Assembly: GCA_932294295.1 (NCBI GenBank)
Contig: OW028584.1
Coordinates: forward strand, 3,604,907 to 3,668,906
Direction: 5' to 3'
From: Alitta virens
Taxonomy: Eukaryota > Annelida > Polychaeta > Phyllodocida > Nereididae
DNA length: 64,000 nucleotides
Numbering within the stretch: the first letter of the stretch is position 1; every line of letters begins with the position of its first letter. A model generated the notes under the pieces. It was given only the letters and a program-made list of their open reading frames with translations, was not told the origin of the DNA and searched no databases. The position numbers were made by a program, and so were the translations under genes. Below, one piece after another: positions 24,480-36,391 of this stretch.

Positions 24480-25085
24480 TTTTGTCTTGTGCTATCAACA
24501 ATTATAAAGAACTCCTTTCATATGGCCCGCATTTTCGGAATGTATTGCCATCAAGTATTCAAAATATGGCCAATTACATAACTTTCAAAAGATAATCAAG
24601 AAGACTCAATCAACGTCTAGTATTTAATTTCATAATCCACTCCATTACATACAAACTGTAGAGCATGCACAATATAAATATTTGTAACAATTGATACAAT
24701 AATAAATGAATATACCGAAGAACCATGTAAATAATAATAGCACACAAATCCATGATACATGTAATAAACAACTTCTCTGATGACTATTGGCAAATGCATA
24801 AAAGTAAGAAACATGATCACAGGGCCAGCTAAATAGCATTGCCAAAGTATGACAACATTTGAAGTTATAGAAATATAGACATAAATAATTTGACAATTAT
24901 CCAATAATTAACAGTTTACTTTGGACCAAGTTGTAAAAAAATGATAAAACTAAATTAATTATAATGAGCATTTATAAATGAACAGCAATATTAGATGAAT
25001 AAACCTTGTATCACCAATATACCTGATAAATGAATGACAATGATTTGTAAAAAAAAAGTCACCTTTTCAAATTTTTTATTCTAAC
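24480..25085. other. No gene recognised
   Basis: AT-rich sequence downstream of gene C's last exon. Overlapping minus-strand frames at 24617-24904 are low-complexity hydrophobic artefacts. Confidence 0.5.
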
Positions 25086-25091
25086 GCCGAC

Positions 25092-25393
25092 TTAAAATGC
25101 ATCCTTTTCCAGGTGGTCTGTTGCACATACACAAATATCACATATATACTCCGCCTCTCCAAATTTCGTTTCCCCGACAGGTTCCCTTCTGTCCCAGTAG
25201 CTATTCAGTTTCCACCCTTGTTCTGCAAGGTGTTTGATCAGTGAGAAAATCGTGCAGGCCCAACCTCTTGCTTCCTCTCCACAGTCAGTTCAGGCTGACA
25301 TAAATTGTGGCTAAGGTGATAGAAAAGGGCAGTCTTTATCGTGTATGATGTTATTGGAATTTTCAGCCTGTCATCCCGGTAAACGTCATAGGC
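25092..25393 (-). pseudogene. Gene C last exon: truncated NTase C-lobe
   Basis: Starts like gene D's last exon (AYDVYRDDRLKIPITSYTIK, then TALFYHL) and ends with matching LIKHLAEQGWKLNSYWDR and DHLEKDAF-stop blocks in another frame. Between QPELT and GEEAR about 200 bp present in D (43430-43963) is missing, and the deletion shifts the frame. The exon is 302 nt versus 534 in D. Confidence 0.82.
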
Positions 25394-25579
25394 CTGTAAA
25401 TACAAGGAAATAATATATTTTAAATATTCTAAAGCGCAATAAGGTCTCCTAATTTATTATAAGAATAGTAGATTTAAAGTATTATTTAACAAAAACATTT
25501 GCAATTTGAGATCTTGGGCCTTTTATGACAAGAATGGTAACTGTGCTCTGCATAAGACATTGTTCAGGTGTAGACCTAT

Positions 25580-26745
25580 AAACTGCATCATTTACTAAGA
25601 AAGCCAAACCTGATGATTAGACTTTGTTGTCCCTTAATTATAATTGATAAGGGTAACCCAAGCAAAGTGACAATTTTACAATGTAACAATCGAAAAACTT
25701 TCTGGAGCTGCTTCAGCAATGTCATGCCAGCGACAGAAATATGCTGAACTCTAGTTATATATCTCAGTTCTAAGTGACATAAATTTAGCCAATAGAGAGA
25801 TTCTTTAAAGTAAGACAAAACTAAACCATAGCCAGAATAGAATATTATAGAATAAAATATAATAACTTTATTACAGACAAATACAGCAGAATAATGAATA
25901 AACACAGAGAAAGATATCTCAGAAAGATATGGTAAAAATCTATATAAGAAAAATTATCCATTAAAAGTGAGATTATGTTGCTTTATGGTATGCATATAGG
26001 ATTCTCATTCGGCCAGATCTGGGTATAAGCTGGTAAGTTATTGTCAGGTACAGAGGGTGACTGACATCGTCCATTTCTTTCAACAATTTGAATGGAAATT
26101 TCTTTGTTATAAATTTAATCCACATTATGCAGCAACTCATCAACAATCCTTCCTGCCTGCTTGGTACATTGATCTTAACAACTTTTATCACAGCTTTTTT
26201 CATAACCATCCAGTAAATCAAGCAGTTACGCCACACACTGGCTATCACAGAATTATAAAAATCATGACTAGAATCCTTTGACTAATATTGAATGAATTCA
26301 GTTTCCTGAAACAAAACATCCTGGAATATAATCTTTTCACAACATCTATGTGAGCATGCCAAATAAATGTTCTGTCCAATCTGATACCCAGGTATTTGCC
26401 TGATTCAACATATTCAGCTTCTAAACCCTCAATGGTGAGGTAAGGGGATAAGGCTCAGTTGGATCAGTTCTAAAGACGATAAGCATTTATTTTGTCTTAG
26501 CAACATTTAGTTCAAGATAAATAGCATCACAGTGTAAAGGTTGTCAATTGGTTTCATAGTCACTACTATAATTGTCTTTTGTGATCAAGCCAATCAGGAT
26601 AGTGTCGTCGGCAAATTTGGTGAGTGGACATGAGGGTTTAATTGATCGACAATCGAAGATGTACAGTGTAAACAGGAAGGGGCAGTGTTATTTCCCAATG
26701 GTAAACCTTTAAACCTTCAAACCTGCAGTGATAAACCGCTTAAGG
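25580..26745 (-). pseudogene. Rex1-like non-LTR retrotransposon fragment (intron of gene C)
   Basis: Minus-strand frames include KFADDTILIGLI (RT catalytic box, ~26600), KYLGIRLDRTFIWHAHID (~26380), then a C-terminal region with MIASVWRNCLIYW, DVSHPLYL and LIPRSGRMRILYAYHKAT. The order resembles the CR1/Rex1 C-terminal region (HPL...LPSGRR-R). Stops and shifts break it. It lies mostly between the last two exons of gene C. Confidence 0.7.
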
Positions 26746-26857
26746 CAATCTTAGTTGATATGACATCAGAAAAATATTGACACTGGTGTAATCTGAATGG
26801 TGCTAAATTTATTGTTATAAATCATGTAATGTTTTGAAAGATAAAAGATATAATCAC

Positions 26858-28769
26858 TTGCACTAATGCCTTTGAAATGACGATAGCCAGTCTGCAACCT
26901 TTTGGAAGACTGTCAATAATATCCCATTCATATGCACACATAGTCTGCTTAAAGTCTTTGCCTTCATCCCATGTTTCAAGTGTTGAGTAAACCACATGTT
27001 TGTGCAAAGGGGCACCCTCCAATATCTCTCCCTGCAGTCTATGTGCATGGTCTGGAATAACATCATCTGATTCATACTTTCCCTTATTCTCATTATCTAT
27101 GAGGACAGCTACCACATCAAGGGAAACTTCTGTGCCCCTTGAGGAACTTGTTCCTTCCCTGATACACTTCCAAGGACCTTTGATGCAAACTGGTCTGAGG
27201 TGAATGTCCTCCCAACTGATCTTGGCAAGACTCTGTATCAGACCATCTGACAGATCTTGCATAAAATCCTGATAATACCACTTCTTTCCTGATGCATATA
27301 TAAAGGTTCTACATTCATCAATATTCAATTCATCATTTCCATATAGCTGCAGTTGCATATCCCCCTCATCCAGGCGACCGGCTTCCAATTTCTCCCTCAT
27401 GCTGCCTACTATTTGTACTCTGGCTTCCTTGAATTGTGTCTCTCTCACCAGTCGCTGAAAGAGTCTCTGAAGTTCATCACTTAATTCTTGTGGTTCTCCT
27501 TCTGGAAAAACCAGCATTGGTTTCATTTGATCCAGAGCTCCTACCTTTGCTTCCATAACTCGACAACACTGTGCACAATATATGACATCAGGGTGGTGTT
27601 TGTTCTTGCAACAACTTTCATTAAAAGCAACAGTCGTCAACTTGCCATGCTTTGAGGTTAATCCAGGAAACCTTCCTAAATCTTCTGGGGTTAGGCCAAA
27701 TTTATCCGTGGCATTTGTATTCACGCTGTAGCATAACAAGCATTGCACTGCCTGTTTATTATGGTGCAGGTAAGCCACATGCAAAGGAGTGCACCCGTGC
27801 AAGTCCCTAGCATCAAGGTATTTTTCAATTATTGTTTCCGAAAGGCAAGTTAGTTAGTTAGTGTTATTGTTTAACGCCTCATCAGCACCTGAGTGGGCTA
27901 TGTAGAGGCTCTCTAGGGTAAGATTGATTATCCATAGTTGGTAGTAGAAACCAGAAGCATGTAAAAAATCAATAATTGTCTGCGTTGGATAGCTGGAGCA
28001 GCTTGTGCAATGTGCACTGTCCTGTTTTAGCCACTGGGGATAGAGGACTTCACCCAAGTGTTTCCACCCTCGCCGCGTGGAGGCCCAGGACCTTCGAGGG
28101 CTTCAGAAAGGCAAGTGAGAGAGTTCAGAAATATACCTGCCAGATGAAAGGGACTTCTTTGCAGCCAATTCTCAGAAGATGTGCTTTCAATAAACTTTTC
28201 ATTGATAACCTCATGCTCATTTGTTATGAAAAGGAAGCAGTCTATACAATTTCCTGAATTTAGACATTGGTCCAATGTCGTGTACATCGCATGCACCAGC
28301 TGCCTTCCTAACAGAATCAAGTCTTTTGGAACTATATACAATTCCCCCAGGCAATTCAGTTCACACGTGATTATCGTGTTCTTGGACAGTGACAACAGAA
28401 GTCTCATGAACGACTCAGTCCATTCTTCATTCCTTGTTAAGACTTCGGTACTTGACAGAATTAACTGCAGCGTCTGCACAGAGAATGAGCAATTCGATAA
28501 CACTCAGTCTATCATATTCATCGGATATTGTTTTCCACACATCTTGTGCTGTGAATTTGTTTTTGACAACAATCTTTACAATATCAATCACACTTTTGAG
28601 GAATGCTGGATTGTTTATGTACTTCAAATTTGACCTTGCATTATCATTCAATGTCATCCTGTAAGACTGGCATTCCCAGTTTGTCACAGTCTTTGTAAAA
28701 GTGAGCAACCTATCAAGTCTGTCTTGTGTCCACTTCTTCTTTCCAAGTTCTTGCTCAATCAATTTTAAT
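26858..28769 (-). pseudogene. Gene C long exon: helical/ankyrin region plus NTase core, interrupted
   Basis: The acceptor completes a Gln codon from the ankyrin exon, then LKLIEQELGKKKWTQDRL begins the helical region. A small deletion near 28480 loses the GAQPT-like segment and shifts the frame. The retroposon at 27851-28105 cuts between LTCLSE and TIIEKYLDARDLHG. The ankyrin repeat DLHGCTPLHVAYLHHN and motif YCAQCC follow. NTase residues: Gly-Ser at 27401-27406, DEGD at 27359-27370, third Asp at 27116-27118 in SLDVVAVLID. The GT donor follows KALVQ. Confidence 0.85.
27851..28105 (-). mobile_element. SINE-like retroposon family 2, copy 2, inside a gene C exon
   Basis: Very similar to 9778-10034, in inverse orientation. 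The 11-bp target-site duplication GAAAGGCAAGT is at 27840-27850 and 28106-28116. Removing the element plus one duplicate copy would leave the surrounding reading frame continuous with the paralogues, so the insertion was precise and relatively recent. Confidence 0.9.
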
Positions 28770-28779
28770 CTGCAAAAGA

Positions 28780-29450
28780 CAATGTAATCATGTCACATGA
28801 ACATACCATTCCTACACATTGATATATGTACACACGCTGTGCAATGGCAATTTTATGTTTTTTTGAGAATGCAAGCATTTATTCCACCAAGTTTTCATAA
28901 TTAACATGCGGTACCGATTTTTCCCTCTGTCTTTTCCAAATACCTAAAAAAAATAATGCAGTCCTGAACACATTTGACACTCAAATCATTTGAGCTGTGT
29001 TGGATCCACAGTGAAAATTGCTGTAAAACAGCGGTGTAAATAATAATATTTTCCCGGCTCCTAAATGTCCTAGAAATATCTACTTTAGCAATTATTATTA
29101 AATTTGAAACAAGTAGATACCAAGTTTTTGGAAAAACATCGCTTTTTGGTGAATCAGCATGGTGAGGGCGCTAAGTTGGAGATGACGTCATTTTAGAAAA
29201 ACAGAAAATATCAGTGGAGAGGGCGTGGCTTAACCGATCATTCTGTGAATACGGAAATATATCTATCAGCTCTCGATCAATCAGAGGTCTGCATTTGGCA
29301 TTGACAGAGGATAAAATAAGATCCAATGAAATATCCACATAATTTAATAAACAAATAAAAAATAAAGAAAAGGATGGAGAACAAATTCCAATTGCCAAAT
29401 CATGACCTCATTACAAACGGATTTCATTGATACATCTCCACTCTGCAACT
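28780..29450. other. Gene C intron
   Basis: Non-coding sequence between the second ankyrin exon and the NTase exon. No repeats identified by eye. Confidence 0.6.
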
Positions 29451-29456
29451 ACTTAC

Positions 29457-31181
29457 TGATTAAAAGCAAAGCCCATTCTGGCAAGATCTGCATCTGCACC
29501 ATTCCTTAAAAAGACCTCTTCAATTTTGAAGATTGCATCTCCAGCAGCTGAATCATCTTGGTGCTCCAACTTCACTCGAAGAATCCAGCTGTATGGGGTC
29601 ACCGCGTGTGTGTCTTGAGCATTTACATTTTTTGCAGTGACCACTTCAGAAATGATTGGCAATATGTGAATTCCGAAATCTGGGTCCCAAAACACTTTTA
29701 TCATGAACAAATGTAGAACAGTACATCCTTGTTTGTCTTGAATATTAATTTGTGATCCTTTTGCAAAGTTCTTGACAAACTCCAAAAATATGTTTTGACG
29801 ATATTCTGGCACATCCCAGCTGTACTGATCGGTTACTACATGCAGAACAGTCTGTCCTTCGTTATCCTGAATGCCAATGTTTGGTCCAATAGCAAATCTC
29901 CTGACTAGTTCCCAGAATATTTCTTGAAAATGCTCTGGAATGGCCTTGTATTTTTCTGCCAATATGTGCAGAATAGTCTGTCCTCTGTTGTCTTGAGTGC
30001 TAATATTTGAGTTCTTCCCTCTTGTTGAAAGTTCTGCATTTGATCCAGATGCAGAACTTTCAACAAGCTCCCAGAATGCATTTTTACAATGCTCTGGAAT
30101 GCTCTGGTTGTATTTGTTAGCCAATATATGTAATACAGTTTGTCCTTGGTTGTCTTGGATGTTTATATTTGCCATACTTTTGAATCTTTCGTTTCTCCAA
30201 TACATTTCTTGGCAATGCTTCTGTATGTCCTTATTGTATTTTTCTGCCAATATATGGAAAACAGTGCGCCCTAAGTTATCTTGAATATGAACGTTTGAGT
30301 CAGTTGCAAATCTCAAAACATATTCCCAGAACCTTCCTTTACAATGCCCTTGAATATCTCTTTGGTATTGTTCTGTTAGTACATGCAGAATAGTGTGCCC
30401 ACGGTTGTCTTGAATATGAATGTTCGATTCAGTTGAAAATTTCTCAATAGTTTCCCAGAATATATCTTTACCATACCCTACAATATCAAAGTTTAAATCA
30501 GATACGGTGCTCTCCACAAGATCAAGAAATCATTCTTGTCCCTTTGTAGAAATAGGTTTGTCAAATACTGGAAATGCCTCAGCAATCTGGTGGATTACAG
30601 TTCTTCCCTCTCTGTTCTTACTGTTGATGTTGTTTTCTGATCTCAACAGACCCAGAGTGTCTTTTACGTCTTCTAAGATGTTTTCCTGTAGAGTTATGTT
30701 GCTAAGAAAGAAGTGCAAAGGAGTATTGCCATTAAAGTTTGTTCCATTTATAGAAGCAGGATCATCGTCAATAACTTTGGCGATGATTTCATTAAACTGC
30801 TTGAAGAAATCATCAGGCAAGTTATCGAGTTGTTCATTGAACCATTCAAAGTTAATGTTTACTAGAGCATGAAGTGTATTACCCCAGAGGTCTTCGCGGT
30901 TTACATTATGAGACAGGAATAATGGCATGACATCCAGCAATGGAATGAAAAGGTTATTCTTGTACACAAGAAGACTCTTTATAGACATGAAAAACTTCAA
31001 CTGAGGAGTCAGTCGATGTCCCCATTCCATTTCAAGAACTTTCTGGGGTATCCGGGTGGGATCTGCTCCTTTTTCAAGAAGAACTTTCAAAGTATAAATA
31101 AAGTCCTTTGTCCACTCAATCAAGTGTATTGTTGAAAAACCATACGCGGACTTCATAATAAGGACCCAAAGACATCTTGTC
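29457..31181 (-). pseudogene. Gene C second ankyrin-repeat exon (long form), with in-frame TGA
   Basis: 1725 nt, phase 2 at both ends. The N-terminal half has LIEWTKDFIYTLKVLLEKGA, NFNGNTPLHFFL and REGRTVIHQIAEAFPVFDK. The C-terminal half has at least five ankyrin units of about 40-60 residues of the type NIQDNQGQTVLHILANKYN, ending FLRNGADADLAR. It has more repeats than the ankyrin exons of genes A and D. One in-frame TGA (30530-30532) sits between KGQE and FLDL, where the paralogue at about 34380 reads GQKAFIDL. Otherwise open throughout. Confidence 0.85.
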
Positions 31182-31251
31182 CTGAAAACAAATTTCATAA
31201 TATAATCAGTAAAAAAATTATGTATAGAGTTCATTGGCAATATTTTCGTCT

Positions 31252-31393
31252 ACATGGCCAAATGTGCCACGTGCGTTTTCCATGAAAAGGATAAACGCAT
31301 GGAAAAAGCATGGTTTTTAGCTAATTATAATGAGGCAAAAACCATGCGTTTATCCAAATGCTTGGAAAACGCACGAGGCACAATTGGTCATGT
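31252..31393. mobile_element. Palindromic MITE, copy 2
   Basis: Same palindrome family as 6433-6562. ACATGGCCAAATGTGCCACG at the left and the near-complement ending TGGTCATGT at the right; centre TAATTATAATGAGG. Lies about 70 bp upstream of the second ankyrin exon of gene C. Confidence 0.8.
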
Positions 31394-31629
31394 AACAATA
31401 TAGCAAGAGAAGGACATAAATCGTACAATCCTCTCAATCATCTAAATAATTTCGAGCATATTCATTTCAACTTTAAAATATGTCGGGTCTGTATTTCATG
31501 CATCTCTGAAATATTAAGTTTAGTGTGAAAAGCTTATACAATTATTTTCTAAGGTCCTAACTGTTCTTAAGGTAATAAGTTACGAACTAAAGATATTGGT
31601 GTCTGCTTTTAAAACAATGATATTTTATG

Positions 31630-32370
31630 TAAGTTCAACATTTCAGTGATATATACCAGATTAAATATTCAAACAAATTAAGATTGGAATTAAAACTACA
31701 ACAGGATGTTGATTTCATTAAATTGCCAGCAGCTGAGAGGCTATGCCTAAATTGCAGTATGCATGAAATTGAAGATGAAAAACATTGTCTCATAGTATGT
31801 CCGCATAATAAACTTAGTCGTGAGGAACTCCTTAAAGTAGCTAATGATTACATAGATAATTTTGAGCAACTAAACAGTGAAGATAGATTTAAGACCATCA
31901 TGAAATCAAAAGAGCCTGAGTTGCTAAAATCCCTTGGAAAATTTCTGGTAGATGTTGATGCCTAATAAACGTTTGAGTCATCATCCATCGTCTGACATTG
32001 ACCATGTTGACCATTCTGAGTCTCTGCATTATGAGCATTTGTATACCATATCTTTGATATTGTATATTTTTACATACATGTATATACGTTCCTTTTAATT
32101 ACCTTTGTGTTAGATCATTTGCTATGGATAATGCTGTATGATTTATATATATAGATATAACAAGATTGAACTTCACATTGAAAACTGTACATTATAATGT
32201 TGCTATTGTATTGTAACAAATCTTTATCGTAGCTGGAACCTAGCTTTATTTACTACTTTTCTATTATTCTTTAATTGTTATTGTATGTCATTTACTTTGT
32301 ATTTACTGTTTACATTATGACACATATGTCATGAATGACATGAAGCTGTCGATAAAAGATATATATTAAA
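31630..32370 (+). pseudogene. 3' end of a non-LTR retrotransposon (C-terminal ORF and UTR)
   Basis: The frame ending at 31965 contains LPAAERLCLNCSMHEIEDEK followed by HCLIVCPHNKLSREELL: a CxxC...HxxxxC zinc-type motif typical of the C-terminus after the RT in several invertebrate LINEs. A stop and an AT-rich 3' region follow. The 5' part is missing, so this is a truncated insertion in a gene C intron, opposite in strand to the gene. Confidence 0.65.
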
Positions 32371-32530
32371 ATGTGTTTGCATGGTAATACTTTTTAATCT
32401 AATTTCTGTAATTTTTTTTTAGGTGCTACATTAACAAAATAACACCACATTCACTAATTTGCAGCGAAAGTGAAAAAAAACTTAATTGCCGAATATATGT
32501 TTTGAGAAAAATCATCTAAGTTTTACTTAC

Positions 32531-32565
32531 ATTGTCTGGACATTTTTGTCAGCAGCTGTCAGAAT
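32531..32565 (-). CDS. Gene C micro-exon 2 (35 nt)
   Basis: TTTCAG acceptor, 35 nt encoding ILTAADKNVQT plus two bases, GTAAGT donor; phase 0 in and 2 out. It joins to the ankyrin exon at 31181 (TRCLWVLIM). Confidence 0.7.
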
Positions 32566-32756
32566 CTGAAAGAGTTGGAATGGAATGAAATTGTTTAATG
32601 TCACTTTATTTTTAACTATCTTTTCACAGAGCAGCCATGTTGTCATTTTTGCCTCATTGACCTCTCTTTGTACTCAGATATATTATTGTGACGTCATCAA
32701 TAGACAATGGTCATGGTTAGGTCACAGACTGCAAGAGAAGTAATGTATTAGCTCAC

Positions 32757-32888
32757 CTTGACAAGTGACAGAAGCTTCCTCTGATCTGCGCAAAGTTCTT
32801 CAGTGTGGTTTTCTATCTGAGTCACTAAACACTCCAGAGGTCCCCCTTTTGGGTCCGTAGCAACTGTTTTATACAAGGCAGCAAGTTT
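32757..32888 (-). CDS. Gene C small helical exon 2
   Basis: 44 codons, phase 0/0. KLAALYKTVATDPKGGPLEC, then LVTQIENHTEELCADQRK, ending LLSLVK. Homologous to 36983-37114, 10339-10476 and 50242-50370. Confidence 0.75.
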
Positions 32889-33557
32889 CTGTGGTAAACA
32901 GCATAATCATTTATAAATAATTTACTGTGTGAATAAAAACATGTACCAAGTATAAATAAAAGCACACGTCATGAGTAAAATTTTACAATTGTATACATCA
33001 AATAAAATTTTACAATTGTATGCATCAAATAAAATAAATTTTACAATTGTAAGCATCAAATAAAAGTGTAATAGTAGTTATCGTTAATTAATTTTAAAAC
33101 TAGTAACATCAGGAGATGACACCACATGGTTTGGAAGGCTATTCCAAAGAGTTACCACCCTATTTGTGAAAAAGTATTGACGCAGATTGTATCTGCATCT
33201 ATGAACTTCTAACACAATCATTATGAAAACAATAAGCAAATGTTCGCACAAAGAGTGATTCTTTAAACCAAAATGTTTGCCATTTGAAAGGTGCTATTTA
33301 AGTTTATGACTAGAACAATGCACTGGAGCAATGTATTTAATATAAAGTGTTACTTCATGTGTATATCATTTATCATTTGTATATAAAGTGTTCTAAAAAC
33401 AATTGAATTACAATAAGGTTTTAAAGATTATGAGAAAAACTTTAAAAAGATGAACCTGCAATGCATAATGGTTGTCAGGCACGTTTCAGTGAATGTATGT
33501 AAATTTAAATAGTACCAAATTAGCAGTACTTCATGTTAGAAGTTTCTTTCTTCTTAC

Positions 33558-33750
33558 CGTTACTATTCTAACGTAGTAATCTGATTCAATGAGCGTTCCA
33601 GCCTTTTCAACAATTTTCAAGAAAATATTTGGGTCCTGCTCGAGAGTATTTCTGCCGCTTACTGCCAGCAGGTCCAGAATGTTCGGTCCATGATAATCCA
33701 AGTCATCCTTTCCTTGCAACTTTTCCATTATTTTCATATTCTGCAATGAT
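33558..33750 (-). CDS. Gene C helical exon 2
   Basis: 193 nt, phase 2 in and 0 out. After joining to the preceding ankyrin exon it encodes SLQNMKIMEKLQGKDDLDYH, then ILDLLAVSGRN, EQDPNIFLKIVEKAGTLI and ESDYYVRIVT. It shares the pattern D-L-D...L...G...L..[DE]P..[FL]L.[IM]V..A..[ML]I.S with 39331-39526 and 50734-50926. No named domain recognised; predicted all-helical. Confidence 0.75.
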
Positions 33751-33915
33751 CTTTAATGAAGAATAATAAACAAATTTTAAATTGTAGTAACACATTTAAC
33801 CCTCGGCCTATGAAACTCGAAGAGGGTTCTTTTGTTATCACCAGTGTCCATCCAAAAGACACAAATGCACTATTTTAAAATTAAAATATGTCTAATCATC
33901 GAAGAAGATCTTTAC

Positions 33916-35022
33916 CTAATAAACGGAAATCCACCCCTGGCAAGATCAGCATCAGCGCCATTCCTGAAAAATGTATCTTGAATTTCAGAAAATATGTCGG
34001 CAGCGTCCGTACCATGCGCCTGCTGTTCCAACTTCCCCTTCAAAATCCAGCTATATGGGGTTACTAAAGATTTGTCTGGAGCATTCACATTTTGCGATGT
34101 GGTAATGGTGGGGTAAACTGCTGTAAAGTGCTTTCCTAAATCTCGATCCAAATATAATTTTCTCATGAGCAGATGTAGGACAGTCCATCCTTGATTGTCT
34201 TGGATATCGATGTTTGCTTTTGTTGTCAATGTTTTGAAAAGATCCCAGAACATTTTCTGACAACACTCTGGAATTTCTCCGCCCACTAATATGTGCAGTG
34301 CAGTCTGACAATTGTTATCCTTAACATTGTTGTTCGAATCAGAAACAAGGCTTCTGGCAAGATCTATAAATGCCTTTTGTCCTCTACTAGAGATGACTTT
34401 GTCAAATACTGGAAATGCCCCAGCTAATTGATGTAAAACTGTTTTACCAGCCCGGTCTTTATTGTTAACGTTGTTTTCTGACCTCAAAAGATGTACAATG
34501 TCAGCGACATATTCCAAAATGCCTTCTCGTAATTTCATGTCAAGCATAAAAAACTGCAGTGGAGTTCTTCCAAACCAGTCTGTTATGCCAACAATGGCAG
34601 GGTCATGTTCTATGACTTGGGAAATTATATTTTTGTACTGCTGAAAGAAAGCATCAGGCTGTTGTTCAGGTTGTTCGTTGAACCATTTCCAGTCAGGTTT
34701 GACAAGAGCATGGAGTGGAGTGCCTGGGAGATGGTCCTGGCTGGTACCTCTTGGAGACAGGAACATGGGCAAGACTTCCAGTAAGGAACTTAAAAGGCGA
34801 TGCTTGTGCGCAAAAATAGTCATTATAGCCCAGAAAAACATATGCTGCGCAGAGCACCGATCTCTTCTTGCAGTTTCATCCAAAATCTCTTTGGGTATCC
34901 AAGTGGGATCTGCTCCTTGCTCAAGCAGAAGTTTTAGAGTATCAAGGAGTTCTTTCGTCCACTCGATGAAGCAATCTGTCTCTGATACAGACTCCATAAC
35001 CATAACTCAAAGGCACAAGCTC
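33916..35022 (-). pseudogene. Gene C first ankyrin-repeat exon
   Basis: 1107 nt, phase 2 at both ends; donor ATTAG|GTAAAG. Encodes IEWTKELLDTLKLLLEQGAD, DWFGRTPLQFFML, RAGKTVLHQLAGAFPVFDK, NNCQTALHILVGG, NQGWTVLHLLMRKL and SLVTPYSWILKGKLEQ, ending FFRNGADADLARGGF. Near the 5' end, TGA at 35007-35009 replaces the Trp of CLW in the second ankyrin exon. The donor leads into the helical exon at 33750 rather than into an NTase exon. Confidence 0.83.
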
Positions 35023-35141
35023 CTGAAATGGAGATCAGTTAGTCATCAACTACAACTTTGTACCGATTTATCAGATTCACTTCTCTTTATTTATATATTT
35101 TTTTATTTTGGCAAATATATTCTGACAAGTACTGCGCTCAC

Positions 35142-35176
35142 TTTGATTCCACACTGTTCTCAATAGGCGTCAGCAT
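35142..35176 (-). CDS. Gene C micro-exon 1 (35 nt)
   Basis: TTTTAG acceptor, 35 nt (MLTPIENSVES plus two bases), GTGAGC donor; phase 0 in and 2 out. Identical in length and position to 32531-32565 and 49659-49693. Confidence 0.68.
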
Positions 35177-35537
35177 CTAAAAAATAAAAGAAATGGATCA
35201 TGCATTATGATCAAAATGATGTATGGGTATACATACAAGAGGCTTACTCAGGTAAGCTTTTGTCAGAATATATATATATATATACATATTCTTGTAAATG
35301 GACAAAACAGCTTGGACAAGAATGTAAAGTGATATAGCTACTTGCATTTTATTCTAACTCTTTCTAGCCACAATATCATTATATTAAATTCTTGTACATC
35401 CGTGAGCAGAGCCAGTGTATAAGTCATATCTCATCCCTCCCACCCGTCAAGAGAAATCAACACCCCTGAACACTGTATATATGTTAATCTGGGGTTCCAT
35501 TGTGCCGCCTATGTACATGCGTCTCCAGCTAGGTATG

Positions 35538-36391
35538 CACTGTGTGCTGTGGACATTCTTTACTAGTTTACCTAGTGAAACAAAATTATTGGTTAAACTT
35601 TGTAGGCAATAGGCTGAGTATAGACTTAAAATATCTTCTCTTAAAAATACAAGATAAATAGGTTCATCTTTTTTTTAGTTTAGGCAATTTTTCTGAACTG
35701 CCTGCTTGTCAGAACAAGAATTGTGTAAACTCAGCATCTAGTATTCTGTAATTTAAATACAAGATAAATAGATTAATATTTTTTTTAGTTTAGGCAATTT
35801 TTCTGAACTGCCTGCTTGTCAGAACAAGAATTGTATAAACTCAGCATCTAGTATTCTGTAATTTAAATACAAGATAAATAGATTAATATTTTTTTTAGTT
35901 TAGGCAATTTTTCTGAACTGCCTGCTTGTCAGAACAAGAATTGTGTAAACTCAGCATCTAGTATTCTGTAATTTAAATACAAGATAAATAGATTAATATT
36001 TTTTTTAGTTTAGGCAATTTTTCTGAACTGCCTGCTTGTCAGAACAAGAATTGTGTAAACTCAGCATCTAGTATTCTGTAATTTAAATACAAGATAAATA
36101 GATTAATATTTTTTTTAGTTTAGGCAATTTTTCTGAACTGCCTGCTTGTCAGAACAAGAATTGTATAAACTCAGCATCTAGTATTCTGTAATTTAAATAC
36201 AAGATAAATAGATTAATATTTTTTTTTAGTTTAGGCAATTTTTCTGAACTGCCTGCTTGTCAGAACAAGAATTGTATAAACTCAGCATCTAATATTCTGT
36301 AATTTCAATGTTAGACCTTTAATACCAGATGAGTAAACGGGCAAAACATGTATATAATTAGGTCGCTGGGCTATGAAGTGACAACACAGCG
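35538..36391 (+). mobile_element. MITE with six tandem 110-bp units
   Basis: Same family as 22647-23004: left end CACTGTGTGCTGTGG at 35538, right end AATTAGGTCGCTGGGCTATG ...CACAGCG at about 36391. It is flanked by TATG on both sides. The left terminus lacks the inner GCGACCTAATTAT block. Six head-to-tail units of 110 bp (111 in the last), starting AAATACAAGATAAATA at 35645, 35755, 35865, 35975, 36085 and 36195, differ by only a few bases; the relative has one unit. Lies in a gene C intron. Confidence 0.8.

Noticed and set aside
30530..30532. Selenocysteine or programmed readthrough at TGA
   Set aside because: The paralogue has Ala at this place, no SECIS-like structure was seen, and the gene has other lesions.
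35645..36305. CRISPR-like array
   Set aside because: Units are contiguous 110-bp repeats with no spacers, inside a transposon of an intron-bearing metazoan genome.
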